A DNA stretch of 64,000 nt, from the IMG/VR virus record IMGVR_UViG_3300035670_000179, positions 1-64,000 of that record. One strand, written 5' to 3'. Positions 22,397 to 30,936 of this stretch are shown one piece after another. The position numbers were made by a program, and so were the translations under genes. Origin of the DNA: a virus. The notes under the pieces are model-generated. The model made no database searches and was not told where the DNA came from. It saw only the letters and a list, made by a program, of their open reading frames with translations. The first letter of the stretch is position 1; each line of letters begins with the position of its first letter.

Positions 22397-23500
22397 CTAA
22401 ACAATCGTCCAAGTTGCACCAGACTGTACTGTGACAGTTATGCCTGTATTTATTGTAATTGGTCCAACACTCATTTCATTATATGTGGGGGAGACCGTAT
22501 AATTCGTAGATATTGTTGGAACATTCCGAACAAATGGAGAACCAGTTAAAGTAACTTGATTAACAGAAGTCAAAGAAGATACCGTAACATTATCTACTGA
22601 GGTTAATACTACACTTCCAGTTCTTCCATAAAACGCAGTTACTCCACCTGAACCTCCACCTCCAGTACCATTTGCACCAGCAAATCCAATATGTCTGACT
22701 TGAATTACTGAACCATTTCCAGGAGGACTTACAAATCCGATTACATTTCCAGATACAGAATAAGAACGAATTTCTGAAGAGTCTGAGGGATACTGAACTA
22801 CACCATCAATTGTTACTAAAACATTTTCATTTAGATTGACTGTTTTTGATAGTGTAAATGCAGATGTACCACCATCACCAGTAAATGTGTCAATAGTATT
22901 ATCAGAAATGTCAAATGTTGGGAAGTTATTTGCATATACAACACCCCAAAATATATCAGAAGATACTGGTGCTTCTGAAAGAACAATCGTTGCATCGGAA
23001 TCAAGACCAAATCCAGATGTAGGTGCCGAAACATCAGAAGGTTTTTGAATTACACCATTTATTGATATGCTAAGTTGTGCTGCCCTTGTAACTAAAACTC
23101 TAGTTCCACCATCATAAGTTGCTCTAAATCTGGTATTATAACCATCAAAGGCAACGGTTAATGTATGAGATGTTCCAGAACCTAGTGATGTAATTGTGAC
23201 TGCAGTACCTGTAATGACATTTGCAGGAGAAGATGCTAATTTGATTGTATTTTGGTCTACTTTAATGATATAGTAAGTATTTCCAGAAGTTAAACCACCA
23301 ATCGTTGAACCACCGCCATGAGTGTAAGTTACTTGTTGACCACTAAGAAATCGGTGATTTGAAAGCGTAAGAGTATTATTTGCAACAGAAACTATTGATG
23401 CACTAGACCCATCAAAAATTCTTGTATGACTTGTAATGTCATCTAATATCTTAAAACTATTATTTTCACCTGATACAGGTTGGTTTCCAAGATATGGCAT
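22397..23500 (-). CDS. Virion structural protein, fibre type
   Basis: A 367-aa protein beginning MPYLGNQPVSGENN. It contains beta modules with the phrase NGVIQKPSD...VLSEAPVSSDIFWGVVY and a later VTIDGVVQYPSD unit. This NGVIQEP-type module is also present at the start of the 27072 gene. The end (VTVQSGATWTIV) is typical of cyanophage structural proteins. Preceded by an ATAAATA box at 23517-23523. Confidence 0.7.
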   Translation of the reverse strand: MPYLGNQPVSGENNSFKILDDITSHTRIFDGSSASIVSVANNTLTLSNHRFLSGQQVTYTHGGGSTIGGLTSGNTYYIIKVDQNTIKLASSPANVITGTAVTITSLGSGTSHTLTVAFDGYNTRFRATYDGGTRVLVTRAAQLSISINGVIQKPSDVSAPTSGFGLDSDATIVLSEAPVSSDIFWGVVYANNFPTFDISDNTIDTFTGDGGTSAFTLSKTVNLNENVLVTIDGVVQYPSDSSEIRSYSVSGNVIGFVSPPGNGSVIQVRHIGFAGANGTGGGGSGGVTAFYGRTGSVVLTSVDNVTVSSLTSVNQVTLTGSPFVRNVPTISTNYTVSPTYNEMSVGPITINTGITVTVQSGATWTIV

Positions 23501-23516
23501 TTTGTTGTTTTTTGAT

Positions 23517-23523
23517 TATTTAT
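23517..23523 (-). promoter_or_regulatory. Late-promoter-like ATAAATA box
   Basis: Minus-strand ATAAATA 17 bases before the 23500 start. Confidence 0.5.
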
Positions 23524-23531
23524 AGATGTGT

Positions 23532-24575
23532 TTATAATTCTGCAGAAGCATCCCAAGTCCAACCAACAGCCCTATATCTTCCTGCTGCTGTTGTTGTTAC
23601 TCTTGCAATAATTCCAGTAGTATTATTTCCAGGAAAACCGACAGCATCTAAATTAGTTATTTCCAAGTTGGAGCAATTAGTATATACAATTGAAGTTACG
23701 TCTAATGATAATGTTGGACTGGTTCTCATAGGAACTGGAAATGTATAATGACCCATAGCCATTAAACCTAATGCTCCACTCGTATCATAAAATTGATATG
23801 AAATCCAACTTGCAACTCCAGCAGGTTTGTAATAATATCTATGACATAATGCTAATTCAGTTCCATAAGGTCTTCTTTCAAAAGGTGTTGCTACTGGTCC
23901 TATTTCTAATTGAACTCCAGTTAGGAAGAAATCATTATTTACATTATCCATTACGTTGACTTGGTTTGAGGTTGCTAAAAAATTACCAACTTGCCAAGAA
24001 CCTGGAGTTGTTTGAAATGTTGTTCCTGAAGTAAGAGTAAAAATAACATCCAGTCCACGACCATTAGTCCAATCCCAAGTGCCTCCAGTAATAAGACCAC
24101 CTACTACCGTAACAGTCTTAAATTCCCAAGTGTTTGCGGTGGATACTGTATACTCTAAGACATAACTTCTATCAATACCAGAATTTCTAAAAGAAACACA
24201 ATGAACTCCAGTTTTAGATGATTTAACCCAAAAAGATAACGTAAATGTTTGTCCTATAAGGTCTCTAACATTATAACCTTCTATACTCTGCTGTATGAGG
24301 GCATAATCTCCAGCAGCAATAGAAGTATCAACTGTAGTTACATCTACTCTTAAAGAATTTTGAAAAGTATTATTGGGAACATCGGTACTTTGAGTTATGG
24401 TCACAACCATAACACCAGTTTCAGACCATCTAAATCTATCAAGAGTATAGTCATTAGCAGCAGCGGGAAAAGAAGTTCCCCTCTGAGAAATTTCCATTGC
24501 CGCATTAATTATTTTATTTCTGCTGCTAAAGGGTCCTACATCCAGTCCAGACGCTTCAATTTTAGTAAAAGACAT
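23532..24575 (-). CDS. Fibre protein, carbohydrate-binding-like, paralog 1
   Basis: A 347-aa protein with the phage-fibre pattern SRNKIINAAMEISQRGTSF, YTLDRFRW and a galactose-binding-like jelly roll (FTLSFWVKSS, TVSTANTWEFKTVTV) up to about residue 230, then GVQLEIGPVATPFERRPYG and a variable C-terminal part. The first 240 residues are close to the 27811 protein; the C-terminal third differs. Fits a host-binding fibre with an exchanged tip. Confidence 0.75.
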   Translation of the reverse strand: MSFTKIEASGLDVGPFSSRNKIINAAMEISQRGTSFPAAANDYTLDRFRWSETGVMVVTITQSTDVPNNTFQNSLRVDVTTVDTSIAAGDYALIQQSIEGYNVRDLIGQTFTLSFWVKSSKTGVHCVSFRNSGIDRSYVLEYTVSTANTWEFKTVTVVGGLITGGTWDWTNGRGLDVIFTLTSGTTFQTTPGSWQVGNFLATSNQVNVMDNVNNDFFLTGVQLEIGPVATPFERRPYGTELALCHRYYYKPAGVASWISYQFYDTSGALGLMAMGHYTFPVPMRTSPTLSLDVTSIVYTNCSNLEITNLDAVGFPGNNTTGIIARVTTTAAGRYRAVGWTWDASAEL

Positions 24576-24596
24576 TAGACTTTTATATCTTTTGAG

Positions 24597-24603
24597 TATT
24601 TAT
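24597..24603 (-). promoter_or_regulatory. Late-promoter-like ATAAATA box
   Basis: Minus-strand ATAAATA 22 bases before the 24575 start, on the stop of the next gene. Confidence 0.5.
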
Positions 24604-25445
24604 AGACCAAACCTACCTCTTGTAGCATTATAATTTCTTGCTATTTCCGTAGCACTTAGTTCCCTTAGATACAAAAGAACCATAGATATTCTCCCATAAA
24701 AGCTTTCAGTAAAAGTGTTAACATCGTCTACTGCACCAACTGCCAGTACTCCTGTAGATGTATAACCACCAAATGCAGTAGTATTAGAAGCTCTTAAAGT
24801 ATCATTTATGTAAATTTTTAATCCACTTGCAGAACCAGTCATAGTTACAAATTGCCAATTGCCAGAAGTGATTAATCCCGTTGGAGTTATTAATGTATTC
24901 GTACCACCTATATCATTAATACTTACACTTCCCGATCCATTAATTCTATACCTATATCCTGCATTTCCACCTTTTGATAAAATATTCATAGGATTTCCGC
25001 TTATATTTGTTAATGCTGTAGGTTTTACCCAAGCAGAAACTGTAATAGATGGATTATTTTGTCTGGCATTTTGATGTGTAAAGGATATTAAATCATTAGA
25101 CCCATCAAAAACAATACAACCACCTGCTTCACTATTGAATGTAGGACCATTTGTCAAAGTTCCTGAAGTTGAATATGGACTCAAATCAAACCAATTCAAC
25201 CCACTTCCAGGATATGAATTTGTCTTAGAAGCATCTAGATGTAAATTGAGACCATCAACAACAATAGGAATCATTCCATAGACTAAATCTAACCATTCTG
25301 TGCCATCATACCACTCGGTTAAATTTAACTCCGTATTATATCTTATCATTCCTGCTGATGGATTTACTGGTCTCTGTGCTACAGTTCCTTTTGGAAGTTC
25401 CAAGAATCCAGTATCGTTGATAATCGTATTGTCAAAATTTGCCAT
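24600..25445 (-). CDS. LamG-domain adhesin with shared N-terminal module
   Basis: A 281-aa protein. Residues 1-50 (DTGFLELPKGTVAQRP, then GMIRYNTELN and TEWYDGTEWLDL) form a module shared with the genes at 25449 and 26183. From about residue 62 there is a LamG/concanavalin-type domain: GLNLHLDASKTNSYPGSG, CIVFDGSNDLI, SAWVKPT, GNWQFVTMTGS, LKIYINDTLR. It ends in NYNATRGRFGL. Such domains bind sugars or glycoproteins, so a receptor-binding role is likely. Confidence 0.78.
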   Translation of the reverse strand: MANFDNTIINDTGFLELPKGTVAQRPVNPSAGMIRYNTELNLTEWYDGTEWLDLVYGMIPIVVDGLNLHLDASKTNSYPGSGLNWFDLSPYSTSGTLTNGPTFNSEAGGCIVFDGSNDLISFTHQNARQNNPSITVSAWVKPTALTNISGNPMNILSKGGNAGYRYRINGSGSVSINDIGGTNTLITPTGLITSGNWQFVTMTGSASGLKIYINDTLRASNTTAFGGYTSTGVLAVGAVDDVNTFTESFYGRISMVLLYLRELSATEIARNYNATRGRFGL

Positions 25446-25448
25446 TTT

Positions 25449-26183
25449 TCAGTACCTTATTCTAAAAAATTCTCCAGGTATAACAGATATAACTGAATCA
25501 CTTGGTTTTCTCCAACCAACTTGAATTGCATCTCCACCAGCACCTTCTTCCATTCTTGCTCTAAATGTGTAAAAATTTCCTGCAACTAAATCAATAGTTC
25601 CAGAAAATTGGGTAATACCAGCAACAGGATTAGCAGTTGTCCCACCAGTCCAAGAAGTTGTAGTTCCATGACCACCATAAAAATTAGCAACATTTGTTCC
25701 ATTTACAAAAACATCTATAGCATCATCTCCAACACATCCAAACGTATAAGTTCCAGTTTCTGGAGCATAGATAAATCCTTGAGCTTGCCAAGAATATCCG
25801 TCCGCAGGAGCATAAACAGGTTTAGGTCCTACAACTCCATCAGCACCTGTTTGTCCTGCGTCTCCCCAATTAATCGGTCCATAATGAATTCCAAAATTTC
25901 CAAGATATACTGTTGCAGAATTATTGAAAAATCCATTCATAGCAGTTTCATTAGCAGGATGACCATTTGCAGTAAAATAATCAGTAGTTACATATAACGT
26001 ATAATATAATCCTATTTCCTCCCTCCCTGCTTTCCATGCGGTCCCATCATAAGTTTCTACTGTAGGTATGTCTATGTTTGCTCTTGTCATTCCTTGTGAA
26101 GGAGTAGGACGTTGTGCTGTAGTTCCAGAAGGAAGTTGTATAAATCCAGTATCATTAACTGTAATGCTAGTTAATATTGCCAT
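25449..26183 (-). CDS. PA14/GLEYA-like adhesin with shared N-terminal module
   Basis: A 244-aa protein. The first 50 residues (DTGFIQLPSGTTAQRP, ETYDGTAWKA) match its neighbours. The rest carries a PA14/GLEYA-type pattern: WQAQGFIYAPETGTYTFGCVGDD, then VFVNGTNVAN, FYTFRARMEEGAGG and IQVGWRKPS. The Asp-Asp pair in GDDAID is at the usual calcium/sugar site of this fold. Likely a carbohydrate-binding virion protein. It shares an ATG/stop overlap with the 26183 gene. Confidence 0.75.
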   Translation of the reverse strand: MAILTSITVNDTGFIQLPSGTTAQRPTPSQGMTRANIDIPTVETYDGTAWKAGREEIGLYYTLYVTTDYFTANGHPANETAMNGFFNNSATVYLGNFGIHYGPINWGDAGQTGADGVVGPKPVYAPADGYSWQAQGFIYAPETGTYTFGCVGDDAIDVFVNGTNVANFYGGHGTTTSWTGGTTANPVAGITQFSGTIDLVAGNFYTFRARMEEGAGGDAIQVGWRKPSDSVISVIPGEFFRIRY

Positions 26184-27085
26184 TATGGTAAAGAAAATCT
26201 TTTTCTGAGTGCTTGATAATTTCTTCTCACTTGGTCCTGATATAAGAATAAATTTGGTTGTGCGTTTTTATAAAAGTAAACGGCAGCAATTCTTCCAGAG
26301 AAATATTGATTTGTTCCACCAGCATCCCATCTTTTTCCAATATAAACTTCTGCGGCAGTTCCGGCAACCCAACGTCCAGCACTACTTGCTATAGTTGTTG
26401 TTTCAGTTCTTACTCCATTCACATACATATAAACTGAAACTCCATTATGAACTCCCACAATTTGGTTCCAAGTATTAAGAACTAATGGAATTTTTGAGAA
26501 TACTAAGTTTCCAGTCCAAGTTGTTCCATCATAATACCCCCAGGTTGGAATTAATCCACCAACTGTAATTCCCTGACCATTAGTTAAAAGCATCGCAAAA
26601 TTAACTTGGTTTCCTGCCCCAGTAAATTGTTCAGTAATAATATATCCTATTTGACTAGAACTGGTTGGATAAACCCATGCTTCTACTGTTAATCTGCTTC
26701 TAGCTACAGTATTGAAAAGAGTATTTGCCGATAAAACCGCATATTGATTAGTTCCATTAAATTCAAAGTAACCTCCATTATCAGATGAATATGTTGGGGA
26801 ATTTACAAGCGTAGCATCACCACCAGTACCATACAAAGTGCTCCAAGTTGTTCCAGTTCCTGGATATGATGCTGGTTCTCCAGCATCTAAACACAAACCA
26901 ATTCCACTAGTTTCGATGTGAGGAGAATAAATCCAATTACTTCCATTCCAAGTTTCTATTGTATTAAATGATGTATTGTGACGTACCATCCCATATGCCG
27001 GAGATGCTGGTCTTTCTGCCGTTGTTCCTGAAGGTAATTTTAAAGCATCTGTTCCAGTTATATTAGTATCTTCAAGAATTGCCAT
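26183..27085 (-). CDS. LamG-domain adhesin, second
   Basis: A 300-aa protein with the same N-terminal module (DALKLPSGTTAERP, MVRHNTSFNTIETWNGSNW) followed by a LamG-like domain: GLCLDAGEPASYPGTG, GGYFEFNGTNQYAVL, LTVEAWVYPT, NQIVGVHNGVSVYMYVNGV, RIAAVYFYKNA. It ends in NYQALRKRFSLP, parallel to the first LamG protein. Divergent from it in sequence, so not a recent copy. Confidence 0.78.
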   Translation of the reverse strand: MAILEDTNITGTDALKLPSGTTAERPASPAYGMVRHNTSFNTIETWNGSNWIYSPHIETSGIGLCLDAGEPASYPGTGTTWSTLYGTGGDATLVNSPTYSSDNGGYFEFNGTNQYAVLSANTLFNTVARSRLTVEAWVYPTSSSQIGYIITEQFTGAGNQVNFAMLLTNGQGITVGGLIPTWGYYDGTTWTGNLVFSKIPLVLNTWNQIVGVHNGVSVYMYVNGVRTETTTIASSAGRWVAGTAAEVYIGKRWDAGGTNQYFSGRIAAVYFYKNAQPNLFLYQDQVRRNYQALRKRFSLP

Positions 27086-27785
27086 TTTTCAAGTCCTCAA
27101 TTTCTTGCTTAAGTTCTTTAATTGCTTCAACTAGATAAGCAACAATTCTTGTGTAGTTTACTCCACAAACTTCTCCATTCTCATCTTTCGACACAACATT
27201 TGGAAGTATTTCATTTATATATTCGGCAACAAATCCCGCTTCATTCTGATGAGTATCATCTTTTCTATCATAAGTAACTCCAGAAATTTGACAAACTAAA
27301 TCTAGAGCATTTTCAATTGGATTGATATTTTTCTTAAATCTTAAACTAGAAGTTTCTGTTATTGTTCCATTAACATGAAGTTCTGAAACTGGATTTGTTG
27401 TTTCAATACCAACTCTTCTATTTGAAGTATCGAGATATAATAATCCAGATTCATAATTAAACGGGTCTGAAAGTTTAACACCAGTTATAGTTCTATCTCC
27501 AGGAACTCCTACGGTTACTTCAGAACTTAAAACATAACCAAAAAAAGTATCAGTTGCTAAAGGTGGAGATGAAAAAGTTATTTCACTACTTATAACTGTA
27601 TATGAAATACTTGGTTCTTGTATAACACCAGATAGAGAAACAATTAATCCATATGCATTTCCTGGATTAAATGGTCTTCCACCTACAGATAAATTAAAGG
27701 TCGCAGTAGTCCCATTAAACTGAGATGAAATATCATCCAATTTAACATTACTACCGTAGATTAATTGACGACCTATGAGTGGCAT
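27072..27785 (-). CDS. Fibre protein with S74 intramolecular chaperone
   Basis: A 237-aa protein. The N-terminal part has an NGVIQEP-like module (LSGVIQEPSISYTV) and the shaft phrase RVGIETTNPVSELHVNG. From about residue 144 it has a peptidase S74 chaperone: S147-L-R-F-K151, the Ser/Lys pair that cuts the chaperone off, then GVTYDRKDD, AGFVAEYINEILP and a coiled coil (YLVEAIKELKQEIEDLKNG). The domain trimerises the fibre and is then released. ATAAATA box at 27800-27806. Confidence 0.82.
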   Translation of the reverse strand: MPLIGRQLIYGSNVKLDDISSQFNGTTATFNLSVGGRPFNPGNAYGLIVSLSGVIQEPSISYTVISSEITFSSPPLATDTFFGYVLSSEVTVGVPGDRTITGVKLSDPFNYESGLLYLDTSNRRVGIETTNPVSELHVNGTITETSSLRFKKNINPIENALDLVCQISGVTYDRKDDTHQNEAGFVAEYINEILPNVVSKDENGEVCGVNYTRIVAYLVEAIKELKQEIEDLKNGNS

Positions 27786-27799
27786 ATCAGTTTTTTAGG

Positions 27800-27806
27800 T
27801 ATTTAT
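27800..27806 (-). promoter_or_regulatory. Late-promoter-like ATAAATA box
   Basis: Minus-strand ATAAATA 15 bases before the 27785 start. Confidence 0.5.
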
Positions 27807-27810
27807 TGTG

Positions 27811-28896
27811 TTAAAGTTCTGCTGAAGCAAAAACTCTTTGTCCATATAACATTAAACCATCAGATGCAGCATCATTAGTTGTTGGAGTAATTTGACTCCA
27901 AATATAATTGATTTGAGAAGGTTCAGTTGGTATTGGTCTTCCTTCCCAAGAAATTCCACTTATAGTGTCCCATCTTACAGATGGTTTATGAATAATATTA
28001 GAAGGACTTACTGTTAATGTAGTAATATTTGGATTTATTCTCATGGGAGCTGCTAGTGGATATAATCCTTGATAATTATTTACAGAACTTGTGCTTCTCA
28101 AATAAATGGCACCATTATTTGCACCATTACTTCCTATTTCTTGATAATATCTTTGACACAAAAGTAATTCGTGTCCATAAGGTCTTCTTTCAAAGGGAGT
28201 TGGTTCTTGTCCTATTTCTAATTGAACTCCAGTTAAGAAGAAATCATTATTTACATTATCCATTACGTTCACTTGGTTTGATGTACACTGAAAGTCTCCA
28301 ACTTGCCAAGAACCTGCTGTTGTTTGAAATGTTGTTCCACCTTTAAGACTGAATACTACATTCAAACCAGCTCCATTGGTCCAATCCCAAGTGCCTCCAG
28401 TAATAAGACCACCTACTACCGTAACAGTCTTAAATTCCCAAGTGTTTGCGGTGGATACTGTATATTGTAAAACGTAACTTCTATTAAGACCACTATTAAT
28501 AAAAGAAACACAATGAACTCCAGTCTTAGAAGATTTAACCCAAAAAGATAACGTAAATGTTTGTCCTATAAGGTCTCTAACATTATAACCTTCTATTCTT
28601 TGATTTATTATTGCAAAATCTCCAGCAGCAGTTGAAGTATCTGCAGTGGTTACATCTACTCTTAAAGAATTTTGAAAAGTATTATTAGGAACATCGGTAC
28701 TTTGACTTATAGTAACTGCCATAGTACCACTTGCAAACCATGCAAACCTATCAAGAGTATATGTACCATTTACAGGAGAAACAAAAGAAGTTCCTCTCTG
28801 AGAAATTTCCATTGCTGGATTAATTATTTTATTTCTGCTGCTAAATGGTCCACTATCAAAAGCAAGACTACTATTAGTAACTTTAGTACGTGTCAT
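27811..28896 (-). CDS. Fibre protein, carbohydrate-binding-like, paralog 2
   Basis: A 361-aa paralog of the 23532 protein. They share NKIINxAMEISQRGTSF, the jelly-roll core and the phrase GVQLEIGxxxTPFERRPYG, and an 86-base stretch of identical DNA. The C-terminal 110 residues are unrelated apart from the last residues (ASAEL). This arrangement fits a conserved trunk with an exchanged tip. Its start overlaps nothing, but the next gene upstream ends within 7 bases. Confidence 0.75.
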   Translation of the reverse strand: MTRTKVTNSSLAFDSGPFSSRNKIINPAMEISQRGTSFVSPVNGTYTLDRFAWFASGTMAVTISQSTDVPNNTFQNSLRVDVTTADTSTAAGDFAIINQRIEGYNVRDLIGQTFTLSFWVKSSKTGVHCVSFINSGLNRSYVLQYTVSTANTWEFKTVTVVGGLITGGTWDWTNGAGLNVVFSLKGGTTFQTTAGSWQVGDFQCTSNQVNVMDNVNNDFFLTGVQLEIGQEPTPFERRPYGHELLLCQRYYQEIGSNGANNGAIYLRSTSSVNNYQGLYPLAAPMRINPNITTLTVSPSNIIHKPSVRWDTISGISWEGRPIPTEPSQINYIWSQITPTTNDAASDGLMLYGQRVFASAEL

Positions 28897-28902
28897 AAGA
28901 CT

Positions 28903-29310
28903 TTATGGTTTTATTGGCCAAGATGGAGTTACTGCAATCACATCATCTACACTAGTACATAAATTAATCTCTGAAACTGCTCTATCAGACTCAGTTCTTA
29001 CATCTGCACGATATGTAGACCATTCTGTTGGAATGGCAGTTCCACCTTCTGCTGCACGAACAACCATCCAATCACTAGTAGTTAACAACTGATATGCTTC
29101 TTGCTTTACTTCCGATATTCTTGTAGTCTTTGCAGATTCTAAAGTCTCATAACCAGGAGGAACATAAGGATTTGGAGTATTGCCAGCATCTAACCATTCC
29201 TGATATTGTCTCCATTCTGGAGTTCCATTATTTTCTGGAGGTAGGAACATCATTATACCATTTTCAAGTTCCAATTTAATTCCATTATTTTGTGTTAGTG
29301 TATATGTCAT
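28903..29310 (-). CDS. Phage tail assembly chaperone
   Basis: A 135-aa protein with WRQYQEWLDAGNTPNPY near residues 33-49 and SDWMVVRAAEGGTAIPTEW near 79-97, followed by YRADVR. This is the pattern of the tail-fibre assembly chaperones found next to fibre genes (Phage_tail_APC/DUF4376-like). It should help fold or attach a neighbouring fibre protein. ATAAATA box at 29330-29336. Confidence 0.72.
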   Translation of the reverse strand: MTYTLTQNNGIKLELENGIMMFLPPENNGTPEWRQYQEWLDAGNTPNPYVPPGYETLESAKTTRISEVKQEAYQLLTTSDWMVVRAAEGGTAIPTEWSTYRADVRTESDRAVSEINLCTSVDDVIAVTPSWPIKP

Positions 29311-29329
29311 AATCTTTATGTTTTTTGAA

Positions 29330-29336
29330 TATTTAT
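29330..29336 (-). promoter_or_regulatory. Late-promoter-like ATAAATA box
   Basis: Minus-strand ATAAATA 20 bases before the 29310 start. Confidence 0.5.
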
Positions 29337-29914
29337 TGTAATCCTAAAAGTTCTTTAAGTTCTTCTACTGTAAGACCAGCAGCCTCAAGTTTTTGTTGAG
29401 GTGTTAATGGTTCTGGTTTTGGCATTTCGATTAGTTCCCAACCATCATTCCAAATAACCCCATAACCTTCTGGTGCTTGAGGAGGTTTTTCTCTAGTTGC
29501 ATCTTGAGGTTCATTAAATGGGTCTTCATTTATAATTTCTAAACCAGTTAAAATGTTATAATAAATTCCTGCTTTACTTTCAATAATACTCCAATCATCA
29601 TTTTGCCATATTAATGCAAAACCCTCTTCAACTTCTGGTGGGAAGGTTTTAGTTCCATTTTCTGGTTTTTCAAAAGGATTGTTCCATTCAAATTGTTCTT
29701 GGGTATTTGTATCGAAATAAGTTCCAGAATGATTGGTAATAATTTCCCATCCATTTTCAGTAAACACTTGTATTTCATAGTCCTCACAATTAGCAGGTTC
29801 TATATCAGTTGCATGGGCAGGAATTAAGAAAACTCCAGGTTCTAAGGGAGATTCGTCAGCATCAGTACAAGAAATAAAATATTTGTAATATGGGTGGTAA
29901 TTATAAATTTTCAT
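29333..29914 (-). CDS. Tail-fibre assembly protein (Tfa-like)
   Basis: A 193-aa protein. It opens with YNYHPYYKYFI...EPGVFLIPAHAT, the usual start of Tfa-type fibre assembly proteins, and has three W-containing repeats (ENGWEIITNHSGTYFDT, DDWSIIESKAGIYYNI, DGWELIEM). It ends in LTPQQKLEAAGLTVEELKEL, a tail common in this group. Likely chaperone for the tail-collar protein encoded next to it (29919). Confidence 0.75.
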   Translation of the reverse strand: MKIYNYHPYYKYFISCTDADESPLEPGVFLIPAHATDIEPANCEDYEIQVFTENGWEIITNHSGTYFDTNTQEQFEWNNPFEKPENGTKTFPPEVEEGFALIWQNDDWSIIESKAGIYYNILTGLEIINEDPFNEPQDATREKPPQAPEGYGVIWNDGWELIEMPKPEPLTPQQKLEAAGLTVEELKELLGLQ

Positions 29915-29918
29915 AATT

Positions 29919-30605
29919 TTAAAACTTTATACAAGCTAAAAGAGCAATATTGCGAGGTCTAGCCGTGCTGCTATTAGAAACTGAAGGTGCAGACGTTGTT
30001 TCATTTGATGCACCGGATGATGTACCTCCTCCCCCTCCAGATTCAGTGAATGCTATTCTTGCAGCACCAGTACCAAAAGCATTATTTGTGTGAATAATTC
30101 TAGCGACAGGATTAACAACCCCGCTTCCATGAACTGGATTTCCAGCACCATCTGACCATCCATATGTAGACCCACTATCCCATCCAATAGGAAGTTGGTG
30201 AGCGTGGTTTGGAATGGTATGAGTATGTGCCATAGTATGAGTATGGCTTGGTAAAAATCCATCCTGAAAGGTTCCAAACGTTCTACCACTATCAATTCCA
30301 CGTCCATCATCCCAACTTCGTATAAATTCTCCTCTCAAATCGGGAAGATTGAAAGTAGTAGAACCATCACCAAAACCAAATGTAACTCCTATAGCAGAAA
30401 ATAAAGATGAATATGTGGACCTTGAAATTGCAGCACCATTTGCTTTTAAATATCCTGAAGGTGCAGTAGAGCCACAGTGGAAGACAATAGTTCCTGGTGG
30501 AGTATTTACAGTTGCACTAGTAATAATACCAGCAACTGCCGGTGCTAAAACTGGTGCAATACTGTCAATATCGAGAATATTTTCAGTTACTCTGGTAAGT
30601 GTCAT
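29919..30605 (-). CDS. Tail-collar fibre protein
   Basis: A 228-aa protein. A phage tail-collar domain spans about 33-100 (GTIVFHCGSTAPSGYLKANG, ISRSTYSSLFSAIG, TTFNLPDLRGEFIRSWDDG). It is followed by a His-rich tip (LPSHTHTMAHTHTIPNHAHQ) and the usual end (RPRNIALLACIKF). It is a short-fibre-type receptor-binding protein, smaller than the 1,936-aa one. Its partner assembly protein lies immediately downstream. Confidence 0.85.
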   Translation of the reverse strand: MTLTRVTENILDIDSIAPVLAPAVAGIITSATVNTPPGTIVFHCGSTAPSGYLKANGAAISRSTYSSLFSAIGVTFGFGDGSTTFNLPDLRGEFIRSWDDGRGIDSGRTFGTFQDGFLPSHTHTMAHTHTIPNHAHQLPIGWDSGSTYGWSDGAGNPVHGSGVVNPVARIIHTNNAFGTGAARIAFTESGGGGGTSSGASNETTSAPSVSNSSTARPRNIALLACIKF

Positions 30606-30931
30606 CAGGTAATCTCCATAATAGTTATGGCAGCATCAACACTATTTGTTGTATCGCTAACAACATTAATTACATCTGTTGCTTCCAATACAATCTTATT
30701 TCCACTCATAAATTCTAGAGATGAACCATAAGGAATTGGTGCATTCTTCAGTAAGCTTATATCATCTAAAGAAACTCTTGAAATTGATATTCCTACATTT
30801 ACATTAGAACTAGAAATATTAGCAAGAGTAATACCAATAACAACTGTTGTTGTTGCTGCCGGAACTGTATAGACAGCGGTTGTAACAATACCGATATTTG
30901 CTTTTGTTCTTAATTTAAAAGTATTTGCCAT
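30605..30931 (-). CDS. Small virion structural protein, paralog of 43469 gene
   Basis: A 108-aa beta-rich protein (VYTVPAATTTVVIGITLANIS, LKNAPIPYGSSLEFMSGNKIVLEATDVI). It shares the layout of the 115-aa protein at 43469: VPIP-x-x, then L-A/V-LE-T-DVI. I recall such proteins from cyanophages next to collagen-like genes. Probably a small decoration or adaptor protein of a fibre. Confidence 0.65.
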   Translation of the reverse strand: MANTFKLRTKANIGIVTTAVYTVPAATTTVVIGITLANISSSNVNVGISISRVSLDDISLLKNAPIPYGSSLEFMSGNKIVLEATDVINVVSDTTNSVDAAITIMEIT

Positions 30932-30936
30932 TTATA

